A stretch of DNA of 64,000 bases from Paramesorhizobium endophyticum (GCF_014640615.1 NZ_BMHH01000008.1:155691-219690); one strand, 5' to 3'; positions 9,367 to 19,439 are shown, counted from the first letter of the stretch. The notes: generated by a model not told the origin, from the sequence alone. A program made the numbers and translations.

Positions 9367-10536
9367 ATGATGAAGGCAGAAGAGGCTTTTTCCGACTGCA
9401 CCATAATTTCCGTGGAAGCTCATGTCTTCCGCGTTCCGCTCAATCGCCCTGTTTCCACATCGTTCGGCACGATGCGAGACCGGCCAGCGGTGCTGGTCAG
9501 GCTCGAAGATCGGGATGGCACGGTTGGCTGGGGTGAAATCTGGTGCAACTGGCCAGCTTGCGGCGCGGAACACCGCGCGCGCTTGCTTGTCTCGGATGTC
9601 GCGCCACGCGTCATTGCCCGGCCGCTGCCCGAGCCTGCCAAGCTTTGGAAGGAACTGACGGCGGCGACCGAAATTCTCGGTCTCCAGACCGGCGAGTTCG
9701 GTCCATATGCGCAGGTCATTGCCGGCTTCGATATGGCCTATTGGGATCTGACCGCGCGCCGGCGTGGCCTCCCTCTTGCCGGGGCGCTTTCGCCAGGTGC
9801 AGGAACTGTGGTGCGTGCCTATGCCAGCGGCATCCACATTCGCGATGCTGAGGCGATCGTCGCGCAATCCCGCCAGAATGGCTATCAGGACTTCAAGGTG
9901 AAAGTCGGTTTCGATTTCGACAGCGACCTGGAACGCGTCCGTCGGCTTGCCGCCGCTTTGGAGGCGGACGAAACCCTTTATGCCGACGCCAATCAGGGCT
10001 TTTCTGCGAAGGAGGCACGGAAGTTTCTGCTGGCTGTTAGTGATCTAGGCCTCGGCTGGGTGGAGGAGCCGATCCGGGTGGACGCCCCAGCGAATATCTG
10101 GTCGGATCTTTCGCGATCGACCGGCATCCCGCTTGCAGGCGGAGAGAACCTGATCGGATTTGCCGCCTTCGATGCCGCCATCGCCGCGGGCCATCTCTCC
10201 ATCATCCAGCCGGATGCGGCCAAATGGGGCGGTCCGAGCGGATGCTTCGCCGTCGCCAATGCTGCGAGGCGGGTAGGGCGGCGCTATTGCCCGCATTTCC
10301 TCGGAGCCGGCATCGGCCTGGCGGCGTCAGCTCACATCCTGGCGGCGGCAGGCGGAGATGGGCTGCTTGAGATCGACGTCAATCCCAACCCGCTGCGCGA
10401 TGCCATTGTGCCGGCTTGGCCTTCGATAGAGCTGGGATGTGTCGAACTTCCACTCGGGCCGGGTCTTGGTGTTGTGCCAGACCTTCTTGGTCTCGAGCCG
10501 TACAAGTCGCTGGTTCTTGTAGCTGGCGGATCGTGA
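9367..10536 (+). CDS. Enolase-superfamily sugar-acid dehydratase (mandelate racemase subgroup)
   Basis: Member of the mandelate racemase/muconate lactonising enzyme family, 389 aa. The Lys-x-Lys pair is in FKVKVG, the metal ligands are Asp in YADANQG, Glu in WVEEPI and Glu in GGENLIG, and an Asp (QPDAAKWGG) plus His (CPHFLGAG) dyad follows, as in the MR subgroup. Such proteins usually dehydrate aldonic acids. Its presence next to an SDR suggests an oxidation/dehydration branch (sugar to acid to 2-keto-3-deoxy acid) besides the kinase/aldolase branch. Its stop overlaps the GTG of the exporter gene. Confidence 0.87.
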   Translation: MMKAEEAFSDCTIISVEAHVFRVPLNRPVSTSFGTMRDRPAVLVRLEDRDGTVGWGEIWCNWPACGAEHRARLLVSDVAPRVIARPLPEPAKLWKELTAATEILGLQTGEFGPYAQVIAGFDMAYWDLTARRRGLPLAGALSPGAGTVVRAYASGIHIRDAEAIVAQSRQNGYQDFKVKVGFDFDSDLERVRRLAAALEADETLYADANQGFSAKEARKFLLAVSDLGLGWVEEPIRVDAPANIWSDLSRSTGIPLAGGENLIGFAAFDAAIAAGHLSIIQPDAAKWGGPSGCFAVANAARRVGRRYCPHFLGAGIGLAASAHILAAAGGDGLLEIDVNPNPLRDAIVPAWPSIELGCVELPLGPGLGVVPDLLGLEPYKSLVLVAGGS

Positions 10537-11225
10537 GCGAACCGTTGGAATTTTTCATCTTTGCGCTTCTGGCTCTCACCCAGCTCATTCCGCTGACAGA
10601 GGCCGCCATCGTTATCAATATTCTCACTCTCGCCAATGCAGTTGTCATGCTTGGGCGCGGATGGCGCCATATTGCAGCAAAGCCCATGCTGCTATCGCTG
10701 ACCGGCGCGTTGCCGATGGTTGTTGCAGGTTACGCACTGCTCGATTTTCTCGCGTCCGAATCGCTGGCGGTGGTCAGGATGGTGCTCGGATTGGTGATCT
10801 TACTATCGAGCATGCAACTGATCCGCCGATATTCACCTCTGGACACGGAATCTTCGGGGCCGGTCTTTGCTGCATATGGCGCCATCGGCGGTTTAATGGG
10901 CGGCCTTTTTTCAACGGCTGGCCCGCCTTTGGTTTACCAGTTCTATCGTCAGCCCATGTCCCATGCGGTGATCCGGGAAACCCTGGTTGCTATCTTCGCC
11001 ATTAATTCCCTGTCACGTCTCGCCCTCGTGACAATCGCAGGGCAATGGCAAAATCATACGCTGTTGTGGGCCCTTGCCGGCTTGCCAAGCGTCGTCGCAG
11101 CTTCCTATATCGCGCGCCGATGGCCGCCTCCGGTTTCGGCCAGTGCCTTAAGACGATCGGTGTTCGTGCTCCTGCTGCTGTCTGGTTTGTCCCTGATCGT
11201 GCCTGCAATATCACATCTGCCTTAG
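10533..11225 (+). CDS. TauE/SafE-family sulfite/sulfonate exporter
   Basis: Polytopic membrane protein, about 230 aa, with roughly seven hydrophobic segments. It carries the family hallmark GGLMGGLFSTAGPPLVYQF in the middle of the chain, the second half-repeat motif of TauE/SafE. The GTG start overlaps the dehydratase stop (GTGA). The first helix is shorter than normal for the family by perhaps 15-20 residues, and the reading frame is open upstream inside the dehydratase gene, so the true start is uncertain. TauE/SafE proteins export sulfite, sulfoacetate or sulfolactate; here sulfolactate is the likely cargo, by inference from the enzymes before it. Confidence 0.78.
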   Translation: MSEPLEFFIFALLALTQLIPLTEAAIVINILTLANAVVMLGRGWRHIAAKPMLLSLTGALPMVVAGYALLDFLASESLAVVRMVLGLVILLSSMQLIRRYSPLDTESSGPVFAAYGAIGGLMGGLFSTAGPPLVYQFYRQPMSHAVIRETLVAIFAINSLSRLALVTIAGQWQNHTLLWALAGLPSVVAASYIARRWPPPVSASALRRSVFVLLLLSGLSLIVPAISHLP

Positions 11226-11345
11226 CTGGCGTTACGCAGACCCGAAAACCAGCGCAGGGATACGTAAGCAAGTGTAATAGGCAATGCGGTGAGCAGCTCG
11301 AAGCCAGTTTCGACAGCCATTTTGAAATCGTAGCTCGTGAGGATA
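11222..11345 (-). pseudogene. Possible C-terminal relic of a membrane protein
   Basis: On the minus strand the tail SYDFKMAVETGFELLTALPITLAYVSLRWF looks more like the end of a membrane protein than a chance frame; it vaguely recalls the last helices of VUT/queuosine-precursor transporters. It has no upstream part and overlaps the 5' end of the next gene, so if real it is a remnant. It could be a shadow; the identification is weak. Confidence 0.2.
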
Positions 11346-12296
11346 ATGATGAGAGATTGCTGTTCTGCGGTCAGTCGGAACAACGGGAGCGCAGGGTCGG
11401 GCGAAGCCGCGACAATTTTGCCGCGCGGAAGGGAAGGGGAGCCCATCCTCGTCAAAGGCGGCGAAACCTTCGTCGGAACCCATCAGCCGGCGCTGGAAAT
11501 CGATGGGGAGGGTCCGGAACGCAAGGTCACCATCGATGATTTTCTGCTGGAGGCCGAGACGGTGACCGTCAAGCGCTTCGCCGCATTCGTCGAGGCGACC
11601 GGCTATGTCACGGAGGCGGAGAAGTTCGGCTGCTCCGCCGTATTCCTTGGATTGATGCGGGACCGGCAGATCGCGGCGAACAATGTAGCGACTACGCCAT
11701 GGTGGGGACGGGTGGAAGGAGCGACCTGGAAATCGCCGGAAGGGCCTGGGAGCTCAATCGAGGACCGGATGGACCATCCGGTGACGCAGGTCTCGTGGAA
11801 CGATGCCGTGGCTTTTGCGCGATGGGTGGGCGGCAGGCTTCCCACCGAGGCGGAATGGGAGCATGCGGCCCGGGGCGGCAACCACCGCCGCCGCTATCCA
11901 TGGGGCGAGGAAGAGCCGACCGACACGAAGATTTTCTGCAATATCTGGCAGGGCAGCTTCCCCCATCACAATACGATGGCTGACGGATATTTCGGCACCG
12001 CGCCGGCGCGCAGTCTCACACCGACCGAGGATGGTTTTTACAATCTTGCCGGAAATGTCTGGGAGTGGACGGCCGATCCGTTCCGCATCCGCTCGCTGGC
12101 GCGCCATGCCGTGGTCCGAAACGAGCAGGCGAGAAAGAACGGCGACAAGGTGCTCAAGGGCGGTTCATTCCTTTGCCATAAGAGCTATTGCTACCGCTAC
12201 CGCATCGCCGCCCGCATGGGCCTCTCCCCCGACAGCGCCTCCAGCAATACCGGATTCCGGGTCGCCTATAATATCAGGACGGGCGGCAAGGGGTAG
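11337..12296 (+). CDS. Formylglycine-generating enzyme (sulfatase-activating, SUMF1 family)
   Basis: FGE-sulfatase domain protein, 319 aa. It shows VKGGETFVGT near the start, HPVTQVSWNDAVAFARW, RLPTEAEWEHAARGG, NLAGNVWEWTADP and KGGSFLCHKSYCYRYRIAARM. The two cysteines of the last motif (residues about 280 and 285) are the copper-binding catalytic pair of genuine FGE, which separates it from the many non-catalytic relatives. It converts the sulfatase CxPxR cysteine to formylglycine before folding. No signal peptide is seen, so it acts in the cytoplasm. The start is unsure: GTG 11337, ATG 11346 or 11349, or TTG 11418 just before LPRGREGEP. It sits 0.8 kb from sulfatase 1 and should also serve sulfatase 2. 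Confidence 0.9.
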   Translation: MRIMMRDCCSAVSRNNGSAGSGEAATILPRGREGEPILVKGGETFVGTHQPALEIDGEGPERKVTIDDFLLEAETVTVKRFAAFVEATGYVTEAEKFGCSAVFLGLMRDRQIAANNVATTPWWGRVEGATWKSPEGPGSSIEDRMDHPVTQVSWNDAVAFARWVGGRLPTEAEWEHAARGGNHRRRYPWGEEEPTDTKIFCNIWQGSFPHHNTMADGYFGTAPARSLTPTEDGFYNLAGNVWEWTADPFRIRSLARHAVVRNEQARKNGDKVLKGGSFLCHKSYCYRYRIAARMGLSPDSASSNTGFRVAYNIRTGGKG

Positions 12297-12314
12297 GCGC
12301 CGCCGGATTGCCCG

Positions 12315-12986
12315 CTACCATGGCAAGATCTGGCCGTTGTAATTGTAAACGGTTCCCGTCTGGTGCGGGCCGAGTTCCTGGATCACCGCGCGCATCCGTT
12401 CAACGCTCGCCGCTACCGACAGGCCGCTTTCGCCCTGGGCAGCCACGTTGCCCGGATGGAGCCCGATGACGCAAACCTGCCGGGGAGCGAGATCGATGGC
12501 GAGGCTCTTCATCACCATATTCAGGCCTGCCTTGCTGGAGCGATACGCATAGGATCGTCCGCTATTGTTGAGTCCGATCGAGCCCATGCGGCTGGAGATG
12601 AAGGCGATCACCTTCCGGTCGCTCGATGCGACATGCTCGATGAAGGCTTTGGACACAACGAAGGGCGCGATGAGATTCACCTCCAGCATGCTGCGCCATA
12701 GCGCGATATCGGTATCCTCCAGCGCCGGATGCGGACCGGGAATGCCGGCATTGTTGATGAGGATGTCGATCTTCTGCCCCTCAAGGTCGCGGCCAAGCCG
12801 GGTGATGGCGTTCCCATCCGTCACATCCAGCCGGACGAGCTCGACATTGGAGCCGAATTGATGACGGGCGGCGAGCCCAGTGGGATCAAGGCAGGTCGCG
12901 ATGACCCGGTCGCCCTGCATCGCATATTGCAGCGCAAATTCCTGGCCAAGGCCGCGGTCGCAGCCAGTGATCAGCACGGTTGCCAT
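12315..12986 (-). CDS. Short-chain dehydrogenase (C-factor-like SDR)
   Basis: SDR of 223 aa: cofactor motif TGCDRGLGQEFA, LVRLDVTD, INNAGIPGP, catalytic Ser in AFISSRMGSIG and the YxxxK-type YAYRSSKAGLN. It is shorter than typical SDRs because the C-terminal substrate loop is reduced, as in C-factor-like members. It converges on the FGE gene (18 bp between stops) and diverges from sulfatase 1, sharing a 135-bp promoter region that contains an inverted repeat. Substrate unknown; possibly the alcohol released by the sulfatase. Confidence 0.85.
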   Translation of the reverse strand: MATVLITGCDRGLGQEFALQYAMQGDRVIATCLDPTGLAARHQFGSNVELVRLDVTDGNAITRLGRDLEGQKIDILINNAGIPGPHPALEDTDIALWRSMLEVNLIAPFVVSKAFIEHVASSDRKVIAFISSRMGSIGLNNSGRSYAYRSSKAGLNMVMKSLAIDLAPRQVCVIGLHPGNVAAQGESGLSVAASVERMRAVIQELGPHQTGTVYNYNGQILPW

Positions 12987-13055
12987 AGAACGCCAACTCC
13001 CTGAAAATCATCGTCACGGGGACGAAAAACATTTCTAATTCAGCATCAAGGAATT

Positions 13056-13071
13056 CATTGATAAGTCAATG
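13056..13071. promoter_or_regulatory. Inverted repeat between SDR and sulfatase genes
   Basis: CATTGA-TAAG-TCAATG, a perfect 6-bp inverted repeat with a 4-bp spacer in an AT-rich stretch, 51 bp upstream of the sulfatase ATG and within the divergent intergenic region. Candidate operator; the regulator is unknown. Confidence 0.4.
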
Positions 13072-13121
13072 TAATAAAAGTAGTTTTTCCATAGAATGCC
13101 GGTCACCAAGGGGAGGAATAG

Positions 13122-14618
<1,497 letters not shown>

Positions 14619-14688
14619 CTCGTAAGTTTCATCTGCTGTAACAAACAGTCCCCCAAATATACATAATTCCACGGAGTTATTACGGTTT

Positions 14689-15573
14689 ATGCGCCCGTTT
14701 AACATCATCATAGCCGTTGCTATTTCACTGTTCGCAGGTGAGGCCGAAGCCAAGCGCGTCAAGTGGAATGAATGCGATCCGGGTGGCGTCCAGACGCTGT
14801 CCGTGCCAGACCCGATTTCGGGGCGGTCTTATAATGTCGAGATCAGCCTGCCGGCCAGTTACGCCCCCAATGCATCGGCGCGCTACCCGATAATATATCT
14901 GGCCGATGGTGATCGCGGGACACGGCCCGTGGCCTGCCAGATCAAAGCGCTTTACGAAAAGGGAGATCTGGCGGAGGAGCCTATTCTGGTAGGCCTGTCC
15001 TATGCGAAGGGCGAGAGCCTGGAAGTGAGCCGTAAGCGCGACTACACCCCGGTTCCCCGCAAACCCGGCGACACTGCCTATGGCGGAGCCGAAGCCTATC
15101 AGCGCTATCTTCGTCTGACCGTGATCCCCTTTGTCGAAAGCCGCTATCATGCCGATCCCGGTCGGCGCATCTATCTGGGGCATTCCTATGGAGGGCTTCT
15201 TGGCGCGCACATCCTGCTGACCGAACCCGACCTCTTCCACACCTACATACTCGGCAGCCCATCCATCTGGTTTGCGAACCATGCAATTCTGCGGTTCGAG
15301 GCCAACTATGCCCAAGCCAATAAAGACCTGAAGGCTAATGTCCTGCTCTTTGTCGGCGGAGAAGAGGTCAGTCGCCACGACGCCGCTCGTGGGGGCAATA
15401 CCCAAGACATGGTTGGCGATATGAGGGCATTCGAGTCGCAGCTGAAGCAACGTGGCTACCGAAGCCTGACGGTAAAGTCGCTGGTCGTGCCGGGCAAAAA
15501 CCACCGCAAGGTCTTTCCGCCCGGCTTGACCTGGGCAATCACCGACGTACTCGGTCCGGCGATCCCACGCTAG
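14689..15573 (+). CDS. Exported alpha/beta-hydrolase, esterase D family
   Basis: Esterase of the PF00756 (esterase D/Fes/IroE) type, 294 aa. A signal peptide ends near residue 21 (GEAEA). The chain has ISLPASYAPN, PIIYLADGD, nucleophile motif GHSYGGLLG (Ser near residue 166), and a terminal GKNH with the likely catalytic His. It is periplasmic or secreted. It follows sulfatase 1 after a 70-bp gap and may be transcribed with it or independently; two cysteines (CDP... and ARPVACQ region) might form a disulfide. Substrate unknown: siderophore esters and acyl esters are both possible. Confidence 0.82.
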   Translation: MRPFNIIIAVAISLFAGEAEAKRVKWNECDPGGVQTLSVPDPISGRSYNVEISLPASYAPNASARYPIIYLADGDRGTRPVACQIKALYEKGDLAEEPILVGLSYAKGESLEVSRKRDYTPVPRKPGDTAYGGAEAYQRYLRLTVIPFVESRYHADPGRRIYLGHSYGGLLGAHILLTEPDLFHTYILGSPSIWFANHAILRFEANYAQANKDLKANVLLFVGGEEVSRHDAARGGNTQDMVGDMRAFESQLKQRGYRSLTVKSLVVPGKNHRKVFPPGLTWAITDVLGPAIPR

Positions 15574-15663
15574 TCTCTCTACTTGGTTGAGAGCACCTAC
15601 ACTACGGGCAAAGGTCGTTGGCCAACCTTGGCGCAGGATCGCCCCTCCCTCAAACGCCCTCTA

Positions 15664-16437
15664 TTAAGCGGGTCGTTCGCTGGTGTTTGGCCGCCATTTG
15701 ATCAGGCGTTTTTCGACCATGTCGAGCACAAGGTCGATCAGCAGGACGAACACGGCCAGGATGAGGATACCGGCGAACACGCCCACCGCGTCGAAATTGC
15801 CTTCCGCCCGGGCGATTAGATGCCCGAGACCCGCCGACGAGCCCAGATACTCGCCGATGATCGCGCCGACCACGGCAAAGCCGACCGATGTTCTCAGCGA
15901 GGAGAGAATCCAGCTCGCCGCCGCCGGGAAATAGACATGACGGAGCAGGTCGGAGCGCTTGGCGCCGAGAATGCGTGCATTGGAGAGCACCACCGGGTTG
16001 ACTTCCCGCACGCCCTGCATGGCGTTGAAGAACGTCACGAAGAAGACGAGCGTCACTGCCAACGCCACCTTGGACCAGAGGCCAAGCCCGAGCCACAGCA
16101 CGAAGATCGGCGCCAGCACCACGCGCGGAATGGCGTTGAGTCCCTTGATGAAGGGATCGAGAATACGTGCCGCCGATTGTGAGAGGCCGAGCCAGACACC
16201 CGCGCCGACGCCGAGGCCGGTGCCGATGATGTAGCCGAGGACGGTTTCGGTCAGGGTGATCGTCACATGCCTGTAGAAGCCGGGATCGACGACCCAGGAA
16301 ATCACCTGACGGAAGATGTCGATCGGGGACGGGAAGAAGAAGACGTCGATGACGCCCGCGCTCACCCCAAGCTGCCAGCCGCCAAGGGTAAGGGCCAGCA
16401 GGCCGAGTTGAATGAAACGTTCAGTCGTTGTGCGCAT
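15664..16437 (-). CDS. ABC transporter permease, Tau/Ssu/nitrate type
   Basis: Permease of the taurine/alkanesulfonate/nitrate class, about 257 aa, with hydrophobic segments and the EAA-like loop ARILGAKRSDLLRHVYFPAA. Start chosen at ATG 16437, preceded by GGAGAAAAG, which overlaps the ATPase gene end by 17 bp; the frame is open to 16458. Last gene of a binding protein-ATPase-permease set on the minus strand. Neighbouring sulfatases make a sulfonate or sulfate ester a good candidate substrate. Confidence 0.9.
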   Translation of the reverse strand: MRTTTERFIQLGLLALTLGGWQLGVSAGVIDVFFFPSPIDIFRQVISWVVDPGFYRHVTITLTETVLGYIIGTGLGVGAGVWLGLSQSAARILDPFIKGLNAIPRVVLAPIFVLWLGLGLWSKVALAVTLVFFVTFFNAMQGVREVNPVVLSNARILGAKRSDLLRHVYFPAAASWILSSLRTSVGFAVVGAIIGEYLGSSAGLGHLIARAEGNFDAVGVFAGILILAVFVLLIDLVLDMVEKRLIKWRPNTSERPA

Positions 16438-17254
16438 AGCTTTTCTCCACTTCGCCACGCAGCGAGGCCCAGATATTGCGATAAAGATCGGTGAAGCGCG
16501 GATCGAGCTTGATTTCGGCCACGTCGCGCGGGCGTTCGAGATCGACGGGGAAGCTATCGATCACGCGCGATCGCGGGCCGGCAGCAAGCACGACGACACG
16601 GTCGCCAAGCGCGACGGCTTCCTCCAGATCATGCGTGATTAGCACGACGGCGCGCCGTTCCTCCTGCCACAGGCGCAGAAGCTCGTTCTGCATCAGATGG
16701 CGGGTATGGATATCCAGTGCCGAGAACGGCTCATCCATCAGGATCACCTTCGGCCCGGTGATGAGCGCCTGTGCCATCTGGACACGTTTGCGCTGGCCCC
16801 CCGAAAGCTGGTGCGGATAGCGTTGCTCGAACCCCTTGAGCCCGACCTTGACCAGCCATTTCAGCGCCTTCTCCCGCCGCTCCACCGCCGGAACGCCCTG
16901 GAACATCGGCCCCAGTTCCACATTTTCGAGTGCCGTCTTCCATGGCAGGAGCGCGTCCTGCTGGAAGAGATAGCCGATCTCGTTCTGCACGCCCGTCACC
17001 GGCGCGCCGTCGATGGAGACCGTCCCTTTCGCCGGTTTCAAGAGACCGGCAATCGCGTTGAGGATCGTGCTCTTGCCGCATCCGGTCGGGCCGACGATGG
17101 CGACGAACTCGCCATCGGCGACCGTCAGGTTCACATCCTGGACCGCGACGAACGATCCGAAGGCCATGGTGACGGCGTCGATGGACACCATCGCCTTTGC
17201 CGGCGCCGCCGCCGGGACTGCTGCCATTGCAGGCTTCAAGACTGCTACTGCCAT
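16421..17254 (-). CDS. ABC transporter ATP-binding protein, Tau/Ssu/nitrate type
   Basis: ATPase of 277 aa: Walker A GPTGCGKST, Q-loop FQQDALLPWKTALEN, signature LSGGQRKRVQMAQA, Walker B VILMDEPFSALD and ITHDLEEA. The DALLPW and HDLEEA forms are typical of SsuB/TauB/NrtD. An Ala/Pro-rich N-terminal extension of about 20 residues precedes the domain, so an internal start (MVSIDAVTMAF) is also possible. Partner of the permease at 15664 and the binding protein at 17266. Confidence 0.91.
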   Translation of the reverse strand: MAVAVLKPAMAAVPAAAPAKAMVSIDAVTMAFGSFVAVQDVNLTVADGEFVAIVGPTGCGKSTILNAIAGLLKPAKGTVSIDGAPVTGVQNEIGYLFQQDALLPWKTALENVELGPMFQGVPAVERREKALKWLVKVGLKGFEQRYPHQLSGGQRKRVQMAQALITGPKVILMDEPFSALDIHTRHLMQNELLRLWQEERRAVVLITHDLEEAVALGDRVVVLAAGPRSRVIDSFPVDLERPRDVAEIKLDPRFTDLYRNIWASLRGEVEKSYAHND

Positions 17255-17265
17255 TTCGTCCTCCC

Positions 17266-18267
17266 TTAATTCGATGCCGCTTTCGGCACCTTGTTCACGA
17301 ATTCATTGGTGTAGGTCTTGGACAGATCGATCTTGGTTGCCGCAACCTTCTCGTTGAAGGATTTGAGCACATCGAGCGGGGTCTTCACGTCCGCCTCGTT
17401 CATCAGGCCATCGGTGGAGAAGATGGCCCGCGCGTTCTCAACCGCCTTGATGTAGGTTTCCTTGTCGCCGGTGATGAATTCCGGCGGCAGCTTCTCGACA
17501 ATTTCCGCCGCGCTGTGGGCCTTCATCCATTCAAGCGCCTTCACCGTCGCATTCGTCACTTTCTGGATCGTTTCGGCATGCTCGGAGATGTAGTCCTGCG
17601 TCGCGTAGAGCACGGAGGTCGGATAAATGCCGCCATAGATCTCCTTGGCGCCCTCATCGTTGCGCGCATCGATCAGGATCTTGCCGACGCCCTTTTCGGT
17701 GACGAAGGTCGCCGCCGGATCGTAGTTCACGAGCAGGTCGATCTTGCCCTGCTGAAGCGCGGCAACGGCGGAAGAGCCCGAGCCGACGCCGATGAGAGAG
17801 ACATCGTCCGGCGAAAGGTCATGCCGCTTCAGATAATAGCGCACGAAGAAGTCGGATGACGATCCCGGCGCGGTGATGCCGATCTTTGCGCCCTTGATCG
17901 TCTCCGGCCTGGCGGGATCGAACTTGGTGCCCTTCGTGCCCGCGAGCACGAGGCCGGAATTGCGGGCAAGGGTCACGAAGGCGACGACGTGCTTGTTCTG
18001 TGACTGCATCTGGATCGTGTGGTCGTAGAAGCCGACTGCGATGTCTGTCGAACCCGCCACCAGCGCCTGCAAGGTCTTCGATCCGCCGGAGGCGAAATTT
18101 TCGACGGTCACCTCCAGTCCTTCCTTTTCATAAAGACCAAGTCCCTGGGCGACAGGAAACGGCAGGTTGTTGAGATTGTAGGATCCGACACTGATGCGCA
18201 CCGGTTCCGCCCAGGCGGTTCCCGCCAGCGCCACGGTCGCGGCAAGCGCGAGCATGAATTTTTTCAT
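17266..18267 (-). CDS. ABC transporter substrate-binding protein, SsuA/TauA/NMT1 type
   Basis: Periplasmic binding protein, 333 aa. Signal peptide MKKFMLALAATVALAGTAWA, then VRISVGSYNLNNLPFPVAQGLGLYEKEGL, the fold start seen in SsuA/ThiY-like proteins, with GGSKTLQALVAGSTDIAVG following. The ATG at 18267 has a GGAGGAAT ribosome site; the open frame runs to 18618 but that extension overlaps the PrpF gene and is not coding. First gene of the importer, 67 bp after the PrpF-like gene and probably co-transcribed with it. Confidence 0.91.
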   Translation of the reverse strand: MKKFMLALAATVALAGTAWAEPVRISVGSYNLNNLPFPVAQGLGLYEKEGLEVTVENFASGGSKTLQALVAGSTDIAVGFYDHTIQMQSQNKHVVAFVTLARNSGLVLAGTKGTKFDPARPETIKGAKIGITAPGSSSDFFVRYYLKRHDLSPDDVSLIGVGSGSSAVAALQQGKIDLLVNYDPAATFVTEKGVGKILIDARNDEGAKEIYGGIYPTSVLYATQDYISEHAETIQKVTNATVKALEWMKAHSAAEIVEKLPPEFITGDKETYIKAVENARAIFSTDGLMNEADVKTPLDVLKSFNEKVAATKIDLSKTYTNEFVNKVPKAASN

Positions 18268-18334
18268 TTCAATTCCTCCATCTGGACGCTCTCCCGGCGT
18301 CGCTGGTTGACATTTATGCGGCCAAACGCGCGCT

Positions 18335-19417
18335 TTATGCGGCACGCACCATGGCATGGGCGGGTTTGGCAAAGACATGGCCCTCGAACAAGCGGCGGGC
18401 GGTACGCAGGATGCCGGCGACGATCTTGCCGTCCCTTTCCTGAAGCTTGACATCGAGATGGCCGCTGGGGTGCTCGATCGAAAGGACCACCGGCGGGATT
18501 TGCCGGCCGATAAGCCGCGAGGCGATCGTACCTTCTGAGATACAGGCGGTGGCGATGCCAACCGCGCCCGTCGTGGCAAGCGATGGGTGACACTGATGCG
18601 GCATGAAATAGCGCACATTCAGCGCGCCGCCGGACCTTGCCGGTGAGATCAGCACGGGCTTGGGCGTGACCTGGTTGCGCACGTCGCCCATTCCCATCCG
18701 TCTGCCCGCCTGCAACCGGAGATTTTCCAGCCGTGCGAGCAGCGCCGCGTCGCCGTTCAATTCCGTCGCGCTTTCATAGCCCGTCACCCCAAGGGAGGCG
18801 GCATCGAGCAGGATCATCGGCATGGCGCAGTCGATGCAGGTGACAGCCACGTCGTCTATCATCTCAATGGAGCGGCCCGTGGGGAAAAGCTGCCCGGTGC
18901 GCGCACCCGCCGCATCCATGAAAGTGAGTGCAATCGGCGCGCCCCGGCCCGGAACGCCATCGATGGCTGCGTTGCCAAGATAGGCGACCTTGCCGTCAGG
19001 CGTGGGAACCTCCGCTTCGATCATCTTGCCGGTGTTGACGTTAAAGATGCGGACCATCGTGGTTTCGCCGCTCACAGGCACTACACCGGCCTCGATGGCG
19101 AAGGGCCCCACGGCAGCGAGCATGTTGCCGCAATTGGGCGAGGTGTCGACGATCTGCTGATCGACCCGAACCTGCGCAAAGAGGTAATCCACATCCGCGC
19201 CCGCCACGGAGCCGGATCCGACGATGGCGACCTTGCTCGTCACCGGATTGCCGCCGCCGATACCGTCAATCTGCAATGGATGGCCAGAGCCCATCACCGA
19301 AAGCAGGATCCGGTCCCGTTCACCCGCATCGGCAGGCAGGTCGCTCGCCAGAAAAAACGGCCCCTTCGACGTACCGCCCCGCATCAGCACGCAAGGGATG
19401 CGTAGTAGATCATTCAT
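18335..19417 (-). CDS. PrpF/4-oxalomesaconate tautomerase family isomerase
   Basis: PrpF-family protein, about 360 aa, with the diagnostic start IPCVLMRGGTSKGPFF, the GGGNPVTSKVA block and GNMLAAVGPFA (catalytic Cys just before, in PNCGNM). These enzymes isomerise double bonds in unsaturated acids (2-methylaconitate, oxalomesaconate). The MNDLL start at 19417 has a GGAACGGG ribosome site, and it leaves the upstream repeat sites outside the coding sequence. It is divergent from a LysR gene and upstream of a Tau/Ssu-type importer, so the importer's substrate may yield an unsaturated di- or tricarboxylic acid. Confidence 0.88.
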   Translation of the reverse strand: MNDLLRIPCVLMRGGTSKGPFFLASDLPADAGERDRILLSVMGSGHPLQIDGIGGGNPVTSKVAIVGSGSVAGADVDYLFAQVRVDQQIVDTSPNCGNMLAAVGPFAIEAGVVPVSGETTMVRIFNVNTGKMIEAEVPTPDGKVAYLGNAAIDGVPGRGAPIALTFMDAAGARTGQLFPTGRSIEMIDDVAVTCIDCAMPMILLDAASLGVTGYESATELNGDAALLARLENLRLQAGRRMGMGDVRNQVTPKPVLISPARSGGALNVRYFMPHQCHPSLATTGAVGIATACISEGTIASRLIGRQIPPVVLSIEHPSGHLDVKLQERDGKIVAGILRTARRLFEGHVFAKPAHAMVRAA

Positions 19418-19439
19418 CGTCCCGTTCCACATCGTTGCG

